From: a virus
Virus record (IMG/VR): IMGVR_UViG_3300037502_002385
Coordinates: 1-33,689 of that record
DNA length: 33,689 nucleotides
Strand: one strand, 5' to 3'
In this document: one piece after another, positions 21,569-30,697 of the stretch
Layout: each line of letters opens with the position of its first letter
How positions within the stretch are numbered: the first letter of the stretch is position 1
Notes under the pieces: generated by a model
Told to the model about the DNA's origin: nothing
The model's database searches: none
Seen by the model: only the letters and a program-made list of their open reading frames with translations
Made by a program: the position numbers and the translations under genes

Positions 21569-22176
21569 TCGCCGGTACCGCGAACGGCGCGCAGGTCGTG
21601 GCGAACGCTGCGAAGGCGCTGGTCATCGCCAACTGGTCGACGGTCTGCGACAGCGCGTGGCTGACGGCGATGGGCGCGCCTGGCCTGCCCGCGCCGGTGG
21701 CAGGGAACATCTTCACGTCGCAGCGGTCGCTGTTCACTGCCGAGTCGCAGCCGAAGGTGGGGCTGACCGTGATTCGCACCGACGGCTTGATCACGGACGC
21801 GCTAGGCGCCCTCGACCAGACGCACGAACTGGAAGTGTCGGTGTGCTCGGATTGGGGCTACTACGACAACACGGGGGCGCACCCGCTGACGACCGTGACG
21901 CCCTTCACGATCGAGGCCTACGAAACGGCGGTGCGCGCCTACGTCGAAGGCATCGTCATGATCCTCTGCAGCGCGACGTACGGCTTCATCAACTACGACG
22001 CGCGGAACCAGTCGACGCCGAACTTTACCCCCACGGGGATCTACAACTGCTTGCCGTCGTCGGGCCTGACGCCGGTCGACTTCGTGGTCGGCGAAGACGA
22101 CACCGGGCAGACGTTGATTCAACAGACCGTGCGTGCTTCAATTCAGGTGCTTCAGCGCCGCAGCCTAGCAAGGTGA
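21565..22176 (+). CDS. Probable tail terminator / minor tail protein
   Basis: 203 residues from GTG at 21565, overlapping the previous stop. The sequence mixes beta segments (HELEVSVCSDWGYYDN) with helices (FTIEAYETAVRAYVEGIVMI) and ends QTVRASIQVLQRRSLAR. Position between neck protein and tail tube, and size, match the tail terminator that caps the tube and joins it to the neck. No diagnostic motif is visible, so the assignment rests on gene order. Confidence 0.55.
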   Translation: MIAGTANGAQVVANAAKALVIANWSTVCDSAWLTAMGAPGLPAPVAGNIFTSQRSLFTAESQPKVGLTVIRTDGLITDALGALDQTHELEVSVCSDWGYYDNTGAHPLTTVTPFTIEAYETAVRAYVEGIVMILCSATYGFINYDARNQSTPNFTPTGIYNCLPSSGLTPVDFVVGEDDTGQTLIQQTVRASIQVLQRRSLAR

Positions 22177-22180
22177 CAAG

Positions 22181-23323
22181 ATGAGTCAGTTCCTTATCGC
22201 GAGCAACACAAGCGCTGTCTTCGTCAAGACGCAGTCGGCACTCGGCACCTTCGACAACCCGACCGCGTCGGCGCCGTCGACGAACGCGATCCGCGTGGTC
22301 GGCACGCCGAAGTTCGCCCCGCGCGGCGCTGGCATCATTCAGCGCACCGACATCTACACCCCGTACGGCGGCGGTCAGGCGGCGGTCACGGGCGGCATCG
22401 GGTGGGACATCACCTTTCAAACCGAACTCTTCTGGCGCTTCGACGAGACGGTCGGCAGCGCCGGGCAGTACATCACGACGAACCAGTCGCAGCTGTCGGC
22501 GCTGTGGCTGGCGTCGCCGTGGGCGATCAGCATCACCGACACGACCGACACGCTGCTGACGGTGCAGCCCTACTTCTACGCCGAGAACACCCGCGACACG
22601 ACAAGCCCGTCGCCCGCGTCGCAGACCTACGCCGTGCAGCCGTTCAGCATCGCCTACGAAGAGGCGAACGGCAAGCGCTACGAAGCCTTCGACTGCGTCT
22701 GCGTTCCGAAGTTCTCGTGGGAGTCGGGCGGCAAGATCATGATCGACTGGACGGTCAAGGGCAAGTGGCGCCCCGTGACGAGCAGCAGCAACGTCGTGCC
22801 CGTCTACCCGGAACAGTACGCGACGCCGAAGGCGCAGCCCCCGCTGATCGGTCAGAATGCGGCTCTGTCGCTGACGGGCTTCTTCGGGCCTGACACGAAC
22901 GCGCTGTCGAAGGTCACGGTCGACACCGGTTGGGCGATCAACGACGTGATGGACACGCGGCAGGCCTACGGCTTCGGGCTTGGTTTCATCGCCCTGACGA
23001 CCTACCCGACGATCGCACTGGAGGTCGCCAACTTCAAAGAAAGCCCGATCCCGGTTGCGTCTCCGCAGGTCGGCGAACCCGACTGGACGGCGGCGCAGGC
23101 GAACACCATCTTCGACAGCGCCGACCTGACGGTCACGATCAGCATCGGCACCGACCAGATTATCTTCACGCTCGGCAACCCGCAGCTGATCGAATGGCCT
23201 GCGCCTGGCGACGCGAACGGCTACCGCAACATCGGGCTGAAGTTCGGCGGCATTCCGTCGGCGACTGCTCTGTCGTCGGCTGACAGCACCGTCATGTCGA
23301 TCAAGTTCAACTCTGTCACCTAA
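22181..23323 (+). CDS. Major tail tube protein (probable)
   Basis: 380 residues, ATG at 22181 after AAGGTGACAAG. Beta-rich throughout (GGIGWDITFQTELFWRF, SGGKIMIDWTVKGKWRP, DLTVTISIGTDQIIFTLGN) and free of enzymatic motifs. Located before the tail assembly chaperone pair and tape measure, the standard place of the tube gene in siphoviruses. It would polymerise into the tail tube. The size is larger than many tube proteins (about 150-250), so an extra surface domain is likely. A hairpin follows the stop. Confidence 0.75.
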   Translation: MSQFLIASNTSAVFVKTQSALGTFDNPTASAPSTNAIRVVGTPKFAPRGAGIIQRTDIYTPYGGGQAAVTGGIGWDITFQTELFWRFDETVGSAGQYITTNQSQLSALWLASPWAISITDTTDTLLTVQPYFYAENTRDTTSPSPASQTYAVQPFSIAYEEANGKRYEAFDCVCVPKFSWESGGKIMIDWTVKGKWRPVTSSSNVVPVYPEQYATPKAQPPLIGQNAALSLTGFFGPDTNALSKVTVDTGWAINDVMDTRQAYGFGLGFIALTTYPTIALEVANFKESPIPVASPQVGEPDWTAAQANTIFDSADLTVTISIGTDQIIFTLGNPQLIEWPAPGDANGYRNIGLKFGGIPSATALSSADSTVMSIKFNSVT

Positions 23324-23324
23324 C

Positions 23325-23345
23325 GGGTCGCCAGTCGGCGCACCC
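23325..23345 (+). terminator. Hairpin after the tail tube gene
   Basis: GGGT-CGCC (23325-23332), loop AGTC, then GGCG-C-ACCC (23337-23345) form an 8-bp stem with a one-base bulge, two bases after the stop. No U-tract follows, so it may slow or partly stop transcription, or stabilise the message. Confidence 0.5.
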
Positions 23346-23374
23346 ACCCCACCACCTTCGCGCAAGGGCAACGC

Positions 23375-23755
23375 ATGGCAATCGAGTTCGTCGAACATCA
23401 CTGGCTGACCGTCAAGGTCAAGGGCAACACCGGGCGCCTGCTTGCCCGCGAACCGAACGCACTGGAGGGCGCGCGCTACATGGCGGCGCTGCAGAAGCAG
23501 AGCGACGGCTTGCGGTCGAACGACCCCGACGCCTTCGAAGGCACGATCAACCTGCACGTCGGGCTGCTCGTCGCGTGCGTGCAGGGCAGCGAAGACTTCA
23601 CGCCTGCCTTCCCTGCAGACGGCACGGAGGCAGAGCGCCGCGCGTGGCTGCTGCGGCTGTCGTGGGCTGACGTTGCGCCGATCGCGACTGCGATCATGGG
23701 GCTTGGCTTCCCCCCTACTTCAGCCGGGTCGTCTGGCGAGACTACGCCCGGCTAG
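23375..23755 (+). CDS. Tail assembly chaperone, short form (lambda G-like)
   Basis: 126 residues, ATG at 23375 with AAGGGCAACGC upstream. Begins MAIEFVEHHWLTVKVKGNTG; helical middle (ALEGARYMAALQKQSDGLRS, EAERRAWLLRLSWADVAP). It lies between tail tube and tape measure, and its 3' end holds a -1 frameshift site that fuses it to the next frame, as for lambda G and GT. It probably wraps the tape measure protein during tail assembly. Family identity rests on gene order and frameshift, not on sequence similarity. Confidence 0.8.
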   Translation: MAIEFVEHHWLTVKVKGNTGRLLAREPNALEGARYMAALQKQSDGLRSNDPDAFEGTINLHVGLLVACVQGSEDFTPAFPADGTEAERRAWLLRLSWADVAPIATAIMGLGFPPTSAGSSGETTPG

Positions 23756-24102
23756 TCATGACGCACGGGTTCAGGTGTTGGGAATGCCCCGACGCCACCC
23801 GCTACCAGCGAGGCTGCACGATGGGCTACAGGCAGGGGCTAGGGCACGACAGCATGACACCCCTGCCGACGACTTGCCTTGTGCTAGTCGACGAACCTGC
23901 GGGCTTTTGGGCGGCGAACAAGTTCGGCAAGATGCTCGAAAGGGGGTCGCCGCAGATCGCCTTGCGCGACATGACGCACGCGCAACTTGAACTGGCAGAG
24001 GTCGTGCAATACGAACTGCAGGAAGGTGCGAAGGCCTACGACGACCAGCGTGCCAAGTCAGCCGAACGCATGGCGGCTATGCTAGAGGGGCTGAAGCGAT
24101 GA
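23375..24102 (+). CDS. Tail assembly chaperone, frameshifted long form (lambda GT-like)
   Basis: Reads frame 0 to codon CCT at 23714-23716 (slippery site CCCCCCT, 23710-23716), then shifts back one base and continues at 23716 to the stop at 24100-24102. The product has about 242 residues. At the join GLGFPP is followed by YFSRVVWRDYARLVMTHGF, a sensible protein sequence that exists only in the -1 frame and lies upstream of the ATG at 23758. The extension carries a cysteine cluster (FRCWECPD, RGCTMGY) and a helical C-terminus. Alternatively the 3' part (23758-24102) is translated separately from its own ATG. I favour frameshifting because of the heptamer and stem-loop. Confidence 0.78.
23710..23753 (+). 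promoter_or_regulatory. -1 ribosomal frameshift signal
   Basis: Slippery heptamer C CCC CCT (23710-23716) in the correct phase (X XXY YYZ) for the short chaperone frame. A five-base spacer (ACTTC) precedes a stem-loop: AGCCGGG (23722-23728) pairs perfectly with CCCGGCT (23747-23753), with an inner stem GTCT/AGAC (23731-23734, 23739-23742) and loop GGCG. Spacing and stability match known stimulatory structures. Confidence 0.8.
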
Positions 24103-25865
24103 GTACCGTTGCGGGCGCAGTAGTAACGATCGACGGCGACAGCAGCGGCCTTGTCGGGGCGCTGCAGAAGGGCGAGAAGGGGCTTGCCGACGTCAAGCAG
24201 GAAGCCGACAAGCTGTCAGATCAGCTGCGCGAAGTGACCGACGCTGCCGACGTGGCAGCGGGCGCACTCGTCAAGAAGTTGGGTGGCCCTGGCGCCATCC
24301 AAGCGATCGCCGGTGTGACGGCAGGCCTAGCGGCTGCGAAGCAGGTCAGCGACGCCTTCCTCGACAGCGCTGAGAACCTTTTCAAGTCGTTCGGCGACGA
24401 GGGCGTCAAGGTATGGGATGACGTCGAAAAGTCGCTCTTCGCCATCAAGGGCGCCTTCGCCGAAGCCGTCCTAGGCGGCGGGTCGATGGAGGAGATGGGC
24501 GAGCGGCTGAAGATAATGTTCGAAGCCGTCAAGGACGTGGTCGACTTCCTGTTGATCCCGGTGCGGGCCTTCGCGTCGCTGCTGTGGCTGCTGCGCGGGG
24601 AGACTGACAACGCAGCCGAAGCGACCGACAGGCTAAACCAGTCGATGATCGAGACCGGGGAGGCGCAAGCGAAGGCGGCGGCCGCGATGGCAGCGCGCAC
24701 GCAGGACATCAACCAACTCTACACGCAGGCGCTGAACGATCTTGGCTATCAGCAGATCGCCGCGCAGGAGGCGTCGCTGAGGAGCGCCGACGCCTACCAG
24801 TCGGGCTTCCAAGATCTACTCGGTCAAGCGGCGACGAAGGCGGCGAAGATCCTGTCGGAAGGCAAGATCTACGTGCAGGACTACCGCGACGCCGTCGAAG
24901 AGGTCGTGCTAGGCCTGGAGGATTCGCCGGAAGCGATGATGAAGGCGTACGGCGCGCTAGCAGCGGCGGGGCTAGAGGAGGAGATTCAGAAGTTGGAAGT
25001 GCTGCGGCAGGCACGCGAGCAGGCGCTGGCGAAGTCACGCGGCGAACTGCAGCAGGCAGCGACGAGCGGCGGAGGCGGGGCACCCCCGGCGATGGTCGAC
25101 GCGATGCTGAAAGTGACCGAACTTGCCGACGGCACGCTGAAGATCCTGACCGACGCCGAAGCCGCAGCACTGGAGGCGGCAGCCGAAGCGGCGGGCAGTA
25201 ACATGACGACCGTGATCGAGATCAAGCGGAGCGAGTACGAACAACTCGCACAGATGAAGGCCGATCACGACTTCATCATGCTTGGCATTCAGACGGCGAC
25301 CGACAACGCGAGGCTTGCACAAGAAGCGAAGGTCGCAGCGGAGAGGGCAGACAGCGCGGCGAAGGCGAAGGCTGAACTGGAGGCGGCGCAAGCGGAGGCA
25401 GACGCCTACGCTGCAGAGCGCGCCGACGGGCGGCTAAAGATGGACAAGAAGACGGCGCAGCAGGTCTACGAAGTCACGGTGGCCACGAACGCGAAGATGA
25501 TTGCGGCGTCGATCGCCGCCAACAAGTCGATGTCGGAGATTGCCCGCGCGGCGATCGGTAACATCATCAGCGCGCTCGGTGACAAGGCGATGATGGAAGC
25601 GGGCGAGATGGCAGCGGCTGGCAACTTCGTGCAGGCGACTGCGATGGCAGCGGCGGGTACTACTGCCTACGCGGTCGCAGCCACCCTTGGCGCGCAGAAG
25701 AAGCCGAACGCCGGGCCGCCGACCGAACGGCAGCAGCCCGTGCAGAACTACGCGTACAACCTGCGAATCGACGCAGCCTTCGCCGACAGCGAGAGCATCA
25801 GCCGTCGGTTCGCGCAGATGCAGGAAGGGGCGCGCCAGCGCGGCCTGATCGCAGGGGCAGCATAG
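24099..25865 (+). CDS. Tail tape measure protein
   Basis: 588 residues, ATG at 24099 overlapping the chaperone stop as ATGA. Long helical, Ala/Lys/Glu-rich protein with an N-terminal coiled-coil region, a hydrophobic patch (about 147-165, VVDFLLIPVRAFASLLWLL), central coiled coil (about 400-450, ARLAQEAKVAAERADSAAKA) and a C-terminal Ala/Gly-rich stretch (about 515-530, ATAMAAAGTTAYAVAATLGA), typical of tape measures. It sets tail length. Using the rule of thumb of about 0.15 nm per residue, the tail would be around 88 nm. Confidence 0.9.
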   Translation: MSTVAGAVVTIDGDSSGLVGALQKGEKGLADVKQEADKLSDQLREVTDAADVAAGALVKKLGGPGAIQAIAGVTAGLAAAKQVSDAFLDSAENLFKSFGDEGVKVWDDVEKSLFAIKGAFAEAVLGGGSMEEMGERLKIMFEAVKDVVDFLLIPVRAFASLLWLLRGETDNAAEATDRLNQSMIETGEAQAKAAAAMAARTQDINQLYTQALNDLGYQQIAAQEASLRSADAYQSGFQDLLGQAATKAAKILSEGKIYVQDYRDAVEEVVLGLEDSPEAMMKAYGALAAAGLEEEIQKLEVLRQAREQALAKSRGELQQAATSGGGGAPPAMVDAMLKVTELADGTLKILTDAEAAALEAAAEAAGSNMTTVIEIKRSEYEQLAQMKADHDFIMLGIQTATDNARLAQEAKVAAERADSAAKAKAELEAAQAEADAYAAERADGRLKMDKKTAQQVYEVTVATNAKMIAASIAANKSMSEIARAAIGNIISALGDKAMMEAGEMAAAGNFVQATAMAAAGTTAYAVAATLGAQKKPNAGPPTERQQPVQNYAYNLRIDAAFADSESISRRFAQMQEGARQRGLIAGAA

Positions 25866-25866
25866 C

Positions 25867-26718
25867 ATGGCGAACTTTCCGCTCATCGCCTGGCAGGTGA
25901 CAGCGCCTGCCTTCACGATCACGCCGACCGTCGGGTCGCCAGTGCCTGTCACTGCCACCCCGCTGAAGTGGGGCTTCGACGTGACGAGCACGGTCACGAA
26001 GATTGCATCGACCGACAGCCTGATCGGCTACCTTGCCGACGCCATCGACGCGACAGCGTTCGCGACGGCGCAGGCGGTCTTCGTCTACACCGACGGCACG
26101 AACCCGGCGACGTCGCCGCTGACGGCGCAGCTGGCCTACGTCAGCGCGGGCGGCTTCACGCTGACGTTCGCGACGGCGGCAGCGGCAGCGGTCTACGGCT
26201 TCGACTCGGCAACGGTGACGTTCGCGCCTGCGGCATCGCCCACGATCGTCACAACGGGCTACAATCCGGGGGGCGTTTGGGTGCCGTGCGGGGTAGCAGG
26301 CGACGTGCGCCGCACCACCACGCAACGGGCCGCAGCGTCGTCGTCAGATATGTCAGGCCTAGCGACTGACGTGGTCAATTGGGGCGCGGTCGCGGATCTA
26401 GAGTTCCTGTCGTCGGTCTTCCCTGCGGGCAACCTGACGCGCTGGTTCGCGGCAACGCAGATCTACGCCACGGCCGCGGGGCGCAACGTCAACGACCCGA
26501 ACAACACACTGGAGGGGCTGCTGTACGCTGCGGCAACGGGGGTGACGTTCCGCGTCTACCGTCAACCCGCGACGACCAGCGGCACGACCCCGACCACCTA
26601 CGTCGAAGCGCGAATGCCGCTTGTGTCGACGAAGTCGTCGGCTGACGACTACGTGTCAGCGGTCGACGAACCGCGCCTGTGGTCAACTGCAGGCTTGATC
26701 CTGCGGGGGTCGACCTAA
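25867..26718 (+). CDS. Probable distal tail protein
   Basis: 283 residues, ATG at 25867, one base after the tape measure stop. Beta-rich with many Thr, Ala and Val (PTVGSPVPVTATPLKWGFDV, GGFTLTFATAAAAAVYGFDS), no catalytic motif. In siphoviruses the gene after the tape measure encodes the distal tail (Dit) protein, a hub adaptor between tube and tip. Length fits, but I see no diagnostic motif, so the role comes from gene order. Its stop TAA overlaps the next ATG by one base. Confidence 0.6.
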   Translation: MANFPLIAWQVTAPAFTITPTVGSPVPVTATPLKWGFDVTSTVTKIASTDSLIGYLADAIDATAFATAQAVFVYTDGTNPATSPLTAQLAYVSAGGFTLTFATAAAAAVYGFDSATVTFAPAASPTIVTTGYNPGGVWVPCGVAGDVRRTTTQRAAASSSDMSGLATDVVNWGAVADLEFLSSVFPAGNLTRWFAATQIYATAAGRNVNDPNNTLEGLLYAAATGVTFRVYRQPATTSGTTPTTYVEARMPLVSTKSSADDYVSAVDEPRLWSTAGLILRGST

Positions 26719-29294
26719 TGTCAGCCGACCGCGTCGTCATCGTTCGGGTGCTCGGCATCGGCAACGTTGCGGGGTCGAACAACCCGGTGGCGTTCACGTC
26801 GCGGGCGGGCCTGTCGTACCTCGGCTTGTCGGAAGTCGCGGGCGTGGTCGTCGACGTGGGTTCGCAGTTGTCGTCGAACATCGACATCTTCGGCGCGCTC
26901 GGCAGCGACCCGACGACGACGTTCAGCGTGCTGTCAACGGCGGTCACGTCGCAGCTGCTGCTCTCCCGTGGCAAGCGTCCGGTGCTTGCGGCTGACGGGG
27001 CGAACGTCACGGTCACGGAGTACGTCAAGCCGTTCGGGGTGTCGAACTCCGGCAACATCTACGTGACCGACACGACGAACGTCGCGCCTGGCGACATGAT
27101 TCGCATCGCGAACACGGTCTTCGAAGTGTTCAACGTTGTGTCGTCAACGGTGCTGCAGGTGCGTCGCCGGTGGGGCTGTGCCGACGTGCCGATCCCGATG
27201 GTCGTGACGGGCTACGGCATCTTCGGGTCGACGGTCTACAGCGTCAACCCAGGCGAACCGACTGGCGGTGTCGAGTCGCTGCCCGTTGTGATCTCCACTG
27301 CGGCGCTGACGGCGCAGTCGCGGCTGCAGGAAGATGTCATCTTTCGGGGCATCATCAACAAGGCGACGACCGACACGTCGGCGAAGGGGTCGAACAAGAT
27401 CCGACTCGACTGTGGGTCGCTGATGTCGTTCGTGCGGTCGGCGAAGTTCACGCCCGCGCAGGGCGGCACGCGCATCTTTCCGAAGCGGGCCGACTTCGCG
27501 CCACCGGGGCCGACAATGGCAGCGATGCAGGTCGACTTCTGGTGGCAGATCATGCACGACCAGCGGCTGTACGGCACGCCCTTCGAAGTGACCGGGGCTG
27601 TCGGCGACGTGCGGGTTCCGCTGATGCAGGTGCGGTCACAGTCGTGGGGCGGCATGGTCGCGCTCGACAACGTGGCGCCGTGGTCGAACGAAACGATCGA
27701 CGGCTTCAGCGTCTACGTGGCGCAGGTGTCGACGCGCTACCACCTAGATCCGGGCGATCCGACCTACATGACGTCGAACACCTTCCTGCAGACCTTCCGC
27801 GAAGGGTGGTACTTGGCAGGCGGGTTCGGGCCTGCGCTAGAGCCGACCGTTACGGCGTCGGCGATGTATTCGGCGCCGCCTGGTTCGGACCCCGTCGACC
27901 GGGCGCGCAGTTTCGTCGGCTACACGTGGTCGGCACAGGATGCGTGGTTCAATCCGGAGAAACTAGGCGAGACGACCTTCATCGCCAGCGACTTCGCCAC
28001 CCTGATCGTCGATCTGCTGCTCGGCACGTTCGAACAGGATCTGACGTTCGCTGGCGGCTGTCGCGCGGCGACTGAAGCGGCGTGGCTGCCCTTCGGAGTG
28101 TTCGGCGGGGTATTGAACGCGCAAGACATCATCGACCTGCCTTCGCTCTACACGGCGACGGCTGCGATCACGGCTGCCGAGTACGCAGGCACCGAACTGC
28201 CTTTTGTGCCCGGCGACATAGGTGACAGCCTGTTCGGTGAAACCGGTGTCGTGCTGCCCTACGTGCACGAAGACGTGAAGACCGTCGGCGACGTGCTCGA
28301 AGAGCTGCTGAAGCGGTCAGGCCTGTACATGGTCTACGACAAGGGCAAGTTTCGCTTCGGTCGCTGGTCGGCACGCCCTGGCACGCCCACGCGGGTCAAC
28401 GACACGGGCCTTGCGGAGCCGAAGATCACGCTGACCTTCGACCGCAACAATTGCGTGCAGACTGCCCTGCTGAACGTGTGCTGGCGGGTGACCGGCGACA
28501 CGGTCACGACGCAGAAGGTGCCGATCAACAACGTCGACCTAGGCATCGGGGCGCTCGGCAAGGTGGTCAACCTGTCGCATTGGATGCCGGTCACAACGGT
28601 CGAGTACCTGCCGTCGACAGAGATGTTCGTCAACGGGGTGCAACTCGTCACGCGCTACTCGCAAGCGGCGGCACTGGTCGACGTGGTGTACCGCAACGAC
28701 GTCTTCGACCTGATCGTCGGGCAGCAGGTGGTCTTCAGCAGCGACTACGTGCCGAACGCCGACGGCGGCATGGGCGTCACGCTGGCGAGCGGCTTCGTCA
28801 TGAAGGCTGCGCGGTCGTGGCAGACTCCTACGACGGCCTACACCATCGCCCTGCCCGGCTACCTGTCGCCGATCAATCGGGTCGGGGTCTACAGCTGCAG
28901 CGGCACGGTCGTCAGCGTCAGCGGCAACGACGTCGTGATCGCCCCGAACGACTACACGGCGCCAGTCGGAGTTGCGACGGAGGGCGCACCGACAAGCGAC
29001 ACGGAGGCCTTCGACCTGACGCTGTCGCTGCAGGGCGGGCCGGTCAACGTCATGCTGCGCGACACCTACGGCACAAACCTACTTGCGGGCGACAGCCTAA
29101 CGTCGGTCAACGTGCTTGCGAACAAACTGGTCAACTTGCCAAACATCGCGGCGGTCGCGTCGCCGGGTGACGTCATCGTGCTGCAGCGGGCGACCTCGCA
29201 GTCGTCGGTGGCGACCTTGTGGGATGCCTTCCAAGCCGACGTGGCTGGGCAAGTGGTCGGCAGTGCGGCGAACGCGTACAAGTGGGTGCTCTGA
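26718..29294 (+). CDS. Large tail tip / hub protein (probable)
   Basis: 858 residues, ATG at 26718 (TAATG overlap); an in-frame codon at 26679 is upstream inside the previous gene. The middle (about 510-570) contains VVLPYVHEDVKTVGDVLEEL and LKRSGLYMVYDKGKFRFGRW, resembling hub proteins whose domain carries a lysozyme-like or gp27-like fold. It is beta-rich with repeated short strands. Large size and place directly after the distal tail gene fit the tail-associated central hub of a siphovirus. Stop overlaps the next ATG (TGATG). Specific family uncertain. Confidence 0.62.
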   Translation: MSADRVVIVRVLGIGNVAGSNNPVAFTSRAGLSYLGLSEVAGVVVDVGSQLSSNIDIFGALGSDPTTTFSVLSTAVTSQLLLSRGKRPVLAADGANVTVTEYVKPFGVSNSGNIYVTDTTNVAPGDMIRIANTVFEVFNVVSSTVLQVRRRWGCADVPIPMVVTGYGIFGSTVYSVNPGEPTGGVESLPVVISTAALTAQSRLQEDVIFRGIINKATTDTSAKGSNKIRLDCGSLMSFVRSAKFTPAQGGTRIFPKRADFAPPGPTMAAMQVDFWWQIMHDQRLYGTPFEVTGAVGDVRVPLMQVRSQSWGGMVALDNVAPWSNETIDGFSVYVAQVSTRYHLDPGDPTYMTSNTFLQTFREGWYLAGGFGPALEPTVTASAMYSAPPGSDPVDRARSFVGYTWSAQDAWFNPEKLGETTFIASDFATLIVDLLLGTFEQDLTFAGGCRAATEAAWLPFGVFGGVLNAQDIIDLPSLYTATAAITAAEYAGTELPFVPGDIGDSLFGETGVVLPYVHEDVKTVGDVLEELLKRSGLYMVYDKGKFRFGRWSARPGTPTRVNDTGLAEPKITLTFDRNNCVQTALLNVCWRVTGDTVTTQKVPINNVDLGIGALGKVVNLSHWMPVTTVEYLPSTEMFVNGVQLVTRYSQAAALVDVVYRNDVFDLIVGQQVVFSSDYVPNADGGMGVTLASGFVMKAARSWQTPTTAYTIALPGYLSPINRVGVYSCSGTVVSVSGNDVVIAPNDYTAPVGVATEGAPTSDTEAFDLTLSLQGGPVNVMLRDTYGTNLLAGDSLTSVNVLANKLVNLPNIAAVASPGDVIVLQRATSQSSVATLWDAFQADVAGQVVGSAANAYKWVL

Positions 29295-30697
29295 TGGCGT
29301 GGCAGAAACTAGACGACGAACTGACCGACCCGACGACACAAGAGCCGCTGTCAGGCCTGCTAGTGCGCGGGCTGACGCGCAACGCGAACGGCTACGCCGA
29401 AGGGCTGTCACGCACGGCGACCTTTGCCTTCGACAACGAAACGCTGCCGATGGTCTGGTCATCCTACGATCAGCCGACGGGCTTCGTCTTTACGTTCGAC
29501 GTGGGCGCCGCAGCGCTGCAGGTGCAGTTCGACATCGCCTGCAATACCCTGACGGGCGACAGCGGCGGCACGCTGGTCATTCGGCACCTCGACAGCAGCA
29601 CGCAGCGCTTCACGCCGGTGGCTGCCGACCAGACGTTGTCGCTTATCACGGTGTCGTTCGACTTCCCTGCGCCGGTGTCGGGGCCGCAGGGCTTCTTCAT
29701 CGGGTGGCAGTCTGACGTGGGGCCTGACCTCGGTTGGGTGCGGCTGCGCGGCGGGGTGGAGAATCAGATCTTCTGCGACGAGGGCAGCGGCGGCACGCAC
29801 TGGCCTTTCCCTGTCGTCGCAGGACTTGGCACCGAAACGAACCTGCTGCTGCGAATCGACCAAGTGACGAACGCGGGCAACGTGCAGCCGTCGGCTGACG
29901 CCCGGCGCGACTACCAGATCTGCTACTTCCGACACTTCTTCGGCAACCCGCAAGGCACGTTCGTGATCTGGCCTGAACTCGACCAGACGCCCGCAGTGCT
30001 GCCGACGCGCTACGATAACGGGCTGCAGGTGCAGGGCCACGTCTTCGAACTTGGCGCGCTGCAGCTGTGGTCGGTTGGCTGCACGACGACCGAAGTGCAG
30101 GCGGGGTCGCTGGCGCTGCCCTACGTCTACGATCAGGCGACGACGTTGAACGCGGTCGCCAGTGCGGCGGGGTCGTTCCTGACGCGCGCGATGCCGTCGC
30201 TGTCGAACCTGACGAGCAGCGCGGGCCGCTTCGGTCGAGTGCTGCGGGTGGGTGAAACGTTGTACTTCACCTTCGCCGTGCAGAACACGGCCGACTTCGG
30301 CGTGCAGGTCAACTTCCGGGCCTTTTCGATCAACCTGTCGCAGACGAACTTCGACACGCCCGACTTTACCTTCGACGTGCTCGACAACACGGGCAGCGCC
30401 ATCGGCACGCAGACGTTCCTGTCGAAGCAGTCGGTGCCGCGCTACGTGCCGCAGACGGGGTACGGAGCGAGCGCCAACACCCTGATCGCGGCGAACGGCG
30501 TGTACGGCAACGCTGACGAGTGGGGGATGCGCGATTCAATGCCGGTGTACGAAACGATGCGGGCGACGCCGATTGCGATGCGGTGGCAGCCTGTCACGTT
30601 CGACTTCGTCAAGGTCGGCGGGGCGAACGTCTACACCGGGGCGATCACCTGCACGTCTGACATCTACGTGTACGCCTTCTTCGCGCAGGTCTTCTGA
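29294..30697 (+). CDS. Tail tip-associated protein, possible receptor-binding component
   Basis: 467 residues, ATG at 29294 overlapping the hub stop by one base. Almost wholly beta-rich (FTFDVGAAALQVQFDIACNT, LGWVRLRGGVENQIF, LYFTFAVQNTADFGVQVNFR), with few charged residues, as in fibre or tip proteins. No known motif or catalytic residue set. Placed between hub and small tip proteins. Could bind the receptor or act as minor tail fibre. Its stop overlaps the next ATG (TGATG at 30697). Confidence 0.58.
   Translation: MAWQKLDDELTDPTTQEPLSGLLVRGLTRNANGYAEGLSRTATFAFDNETLPMVWSSYDQPTGFVFTFDVGAAALQVQFDIACNTLTGDSGGTLVIRHLDSSTQRFTPVAADQTLSLITVSFDFPAPVSGPQGFFIGWQSDVGPDLGWVRLRGGVENQIFCDEGSGGTHWPFPVVAGLGTETNLLLRIDQVTNAGNVQPSADARRDYQICYFRHFFGNPQGTFVIWPELDQTPAVLPTRYDNGLQVQGHVFELGALQLWSVGCTTTEVQAGSLALPYVYDQATTLNAVASAAGSFLTRAMPSLSNLTSSAGRFGRVLRVGETLYFTFAVQNTADFGVQVNFRAFSINLSQTNFDTPDFTFDVLDNTGSAIGTQTFLSKQSVPRYVPQTGYGASANTLIAANGVYGNADEWGMRDSMPVYETMRATPIAMRWQPVTFDFVKVGGANVYTGAITCTSDIYVYAFFAQVF

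Noticed and set aside
22025-23557. Long minus-strand open frame of about 510 codons opposite the tail tube gene
   Set aside because: It is antisense to well-supported tail genes, has an Arg-rich low-complexity product, and results from GC-rich codons that avoid stops on the other strand.
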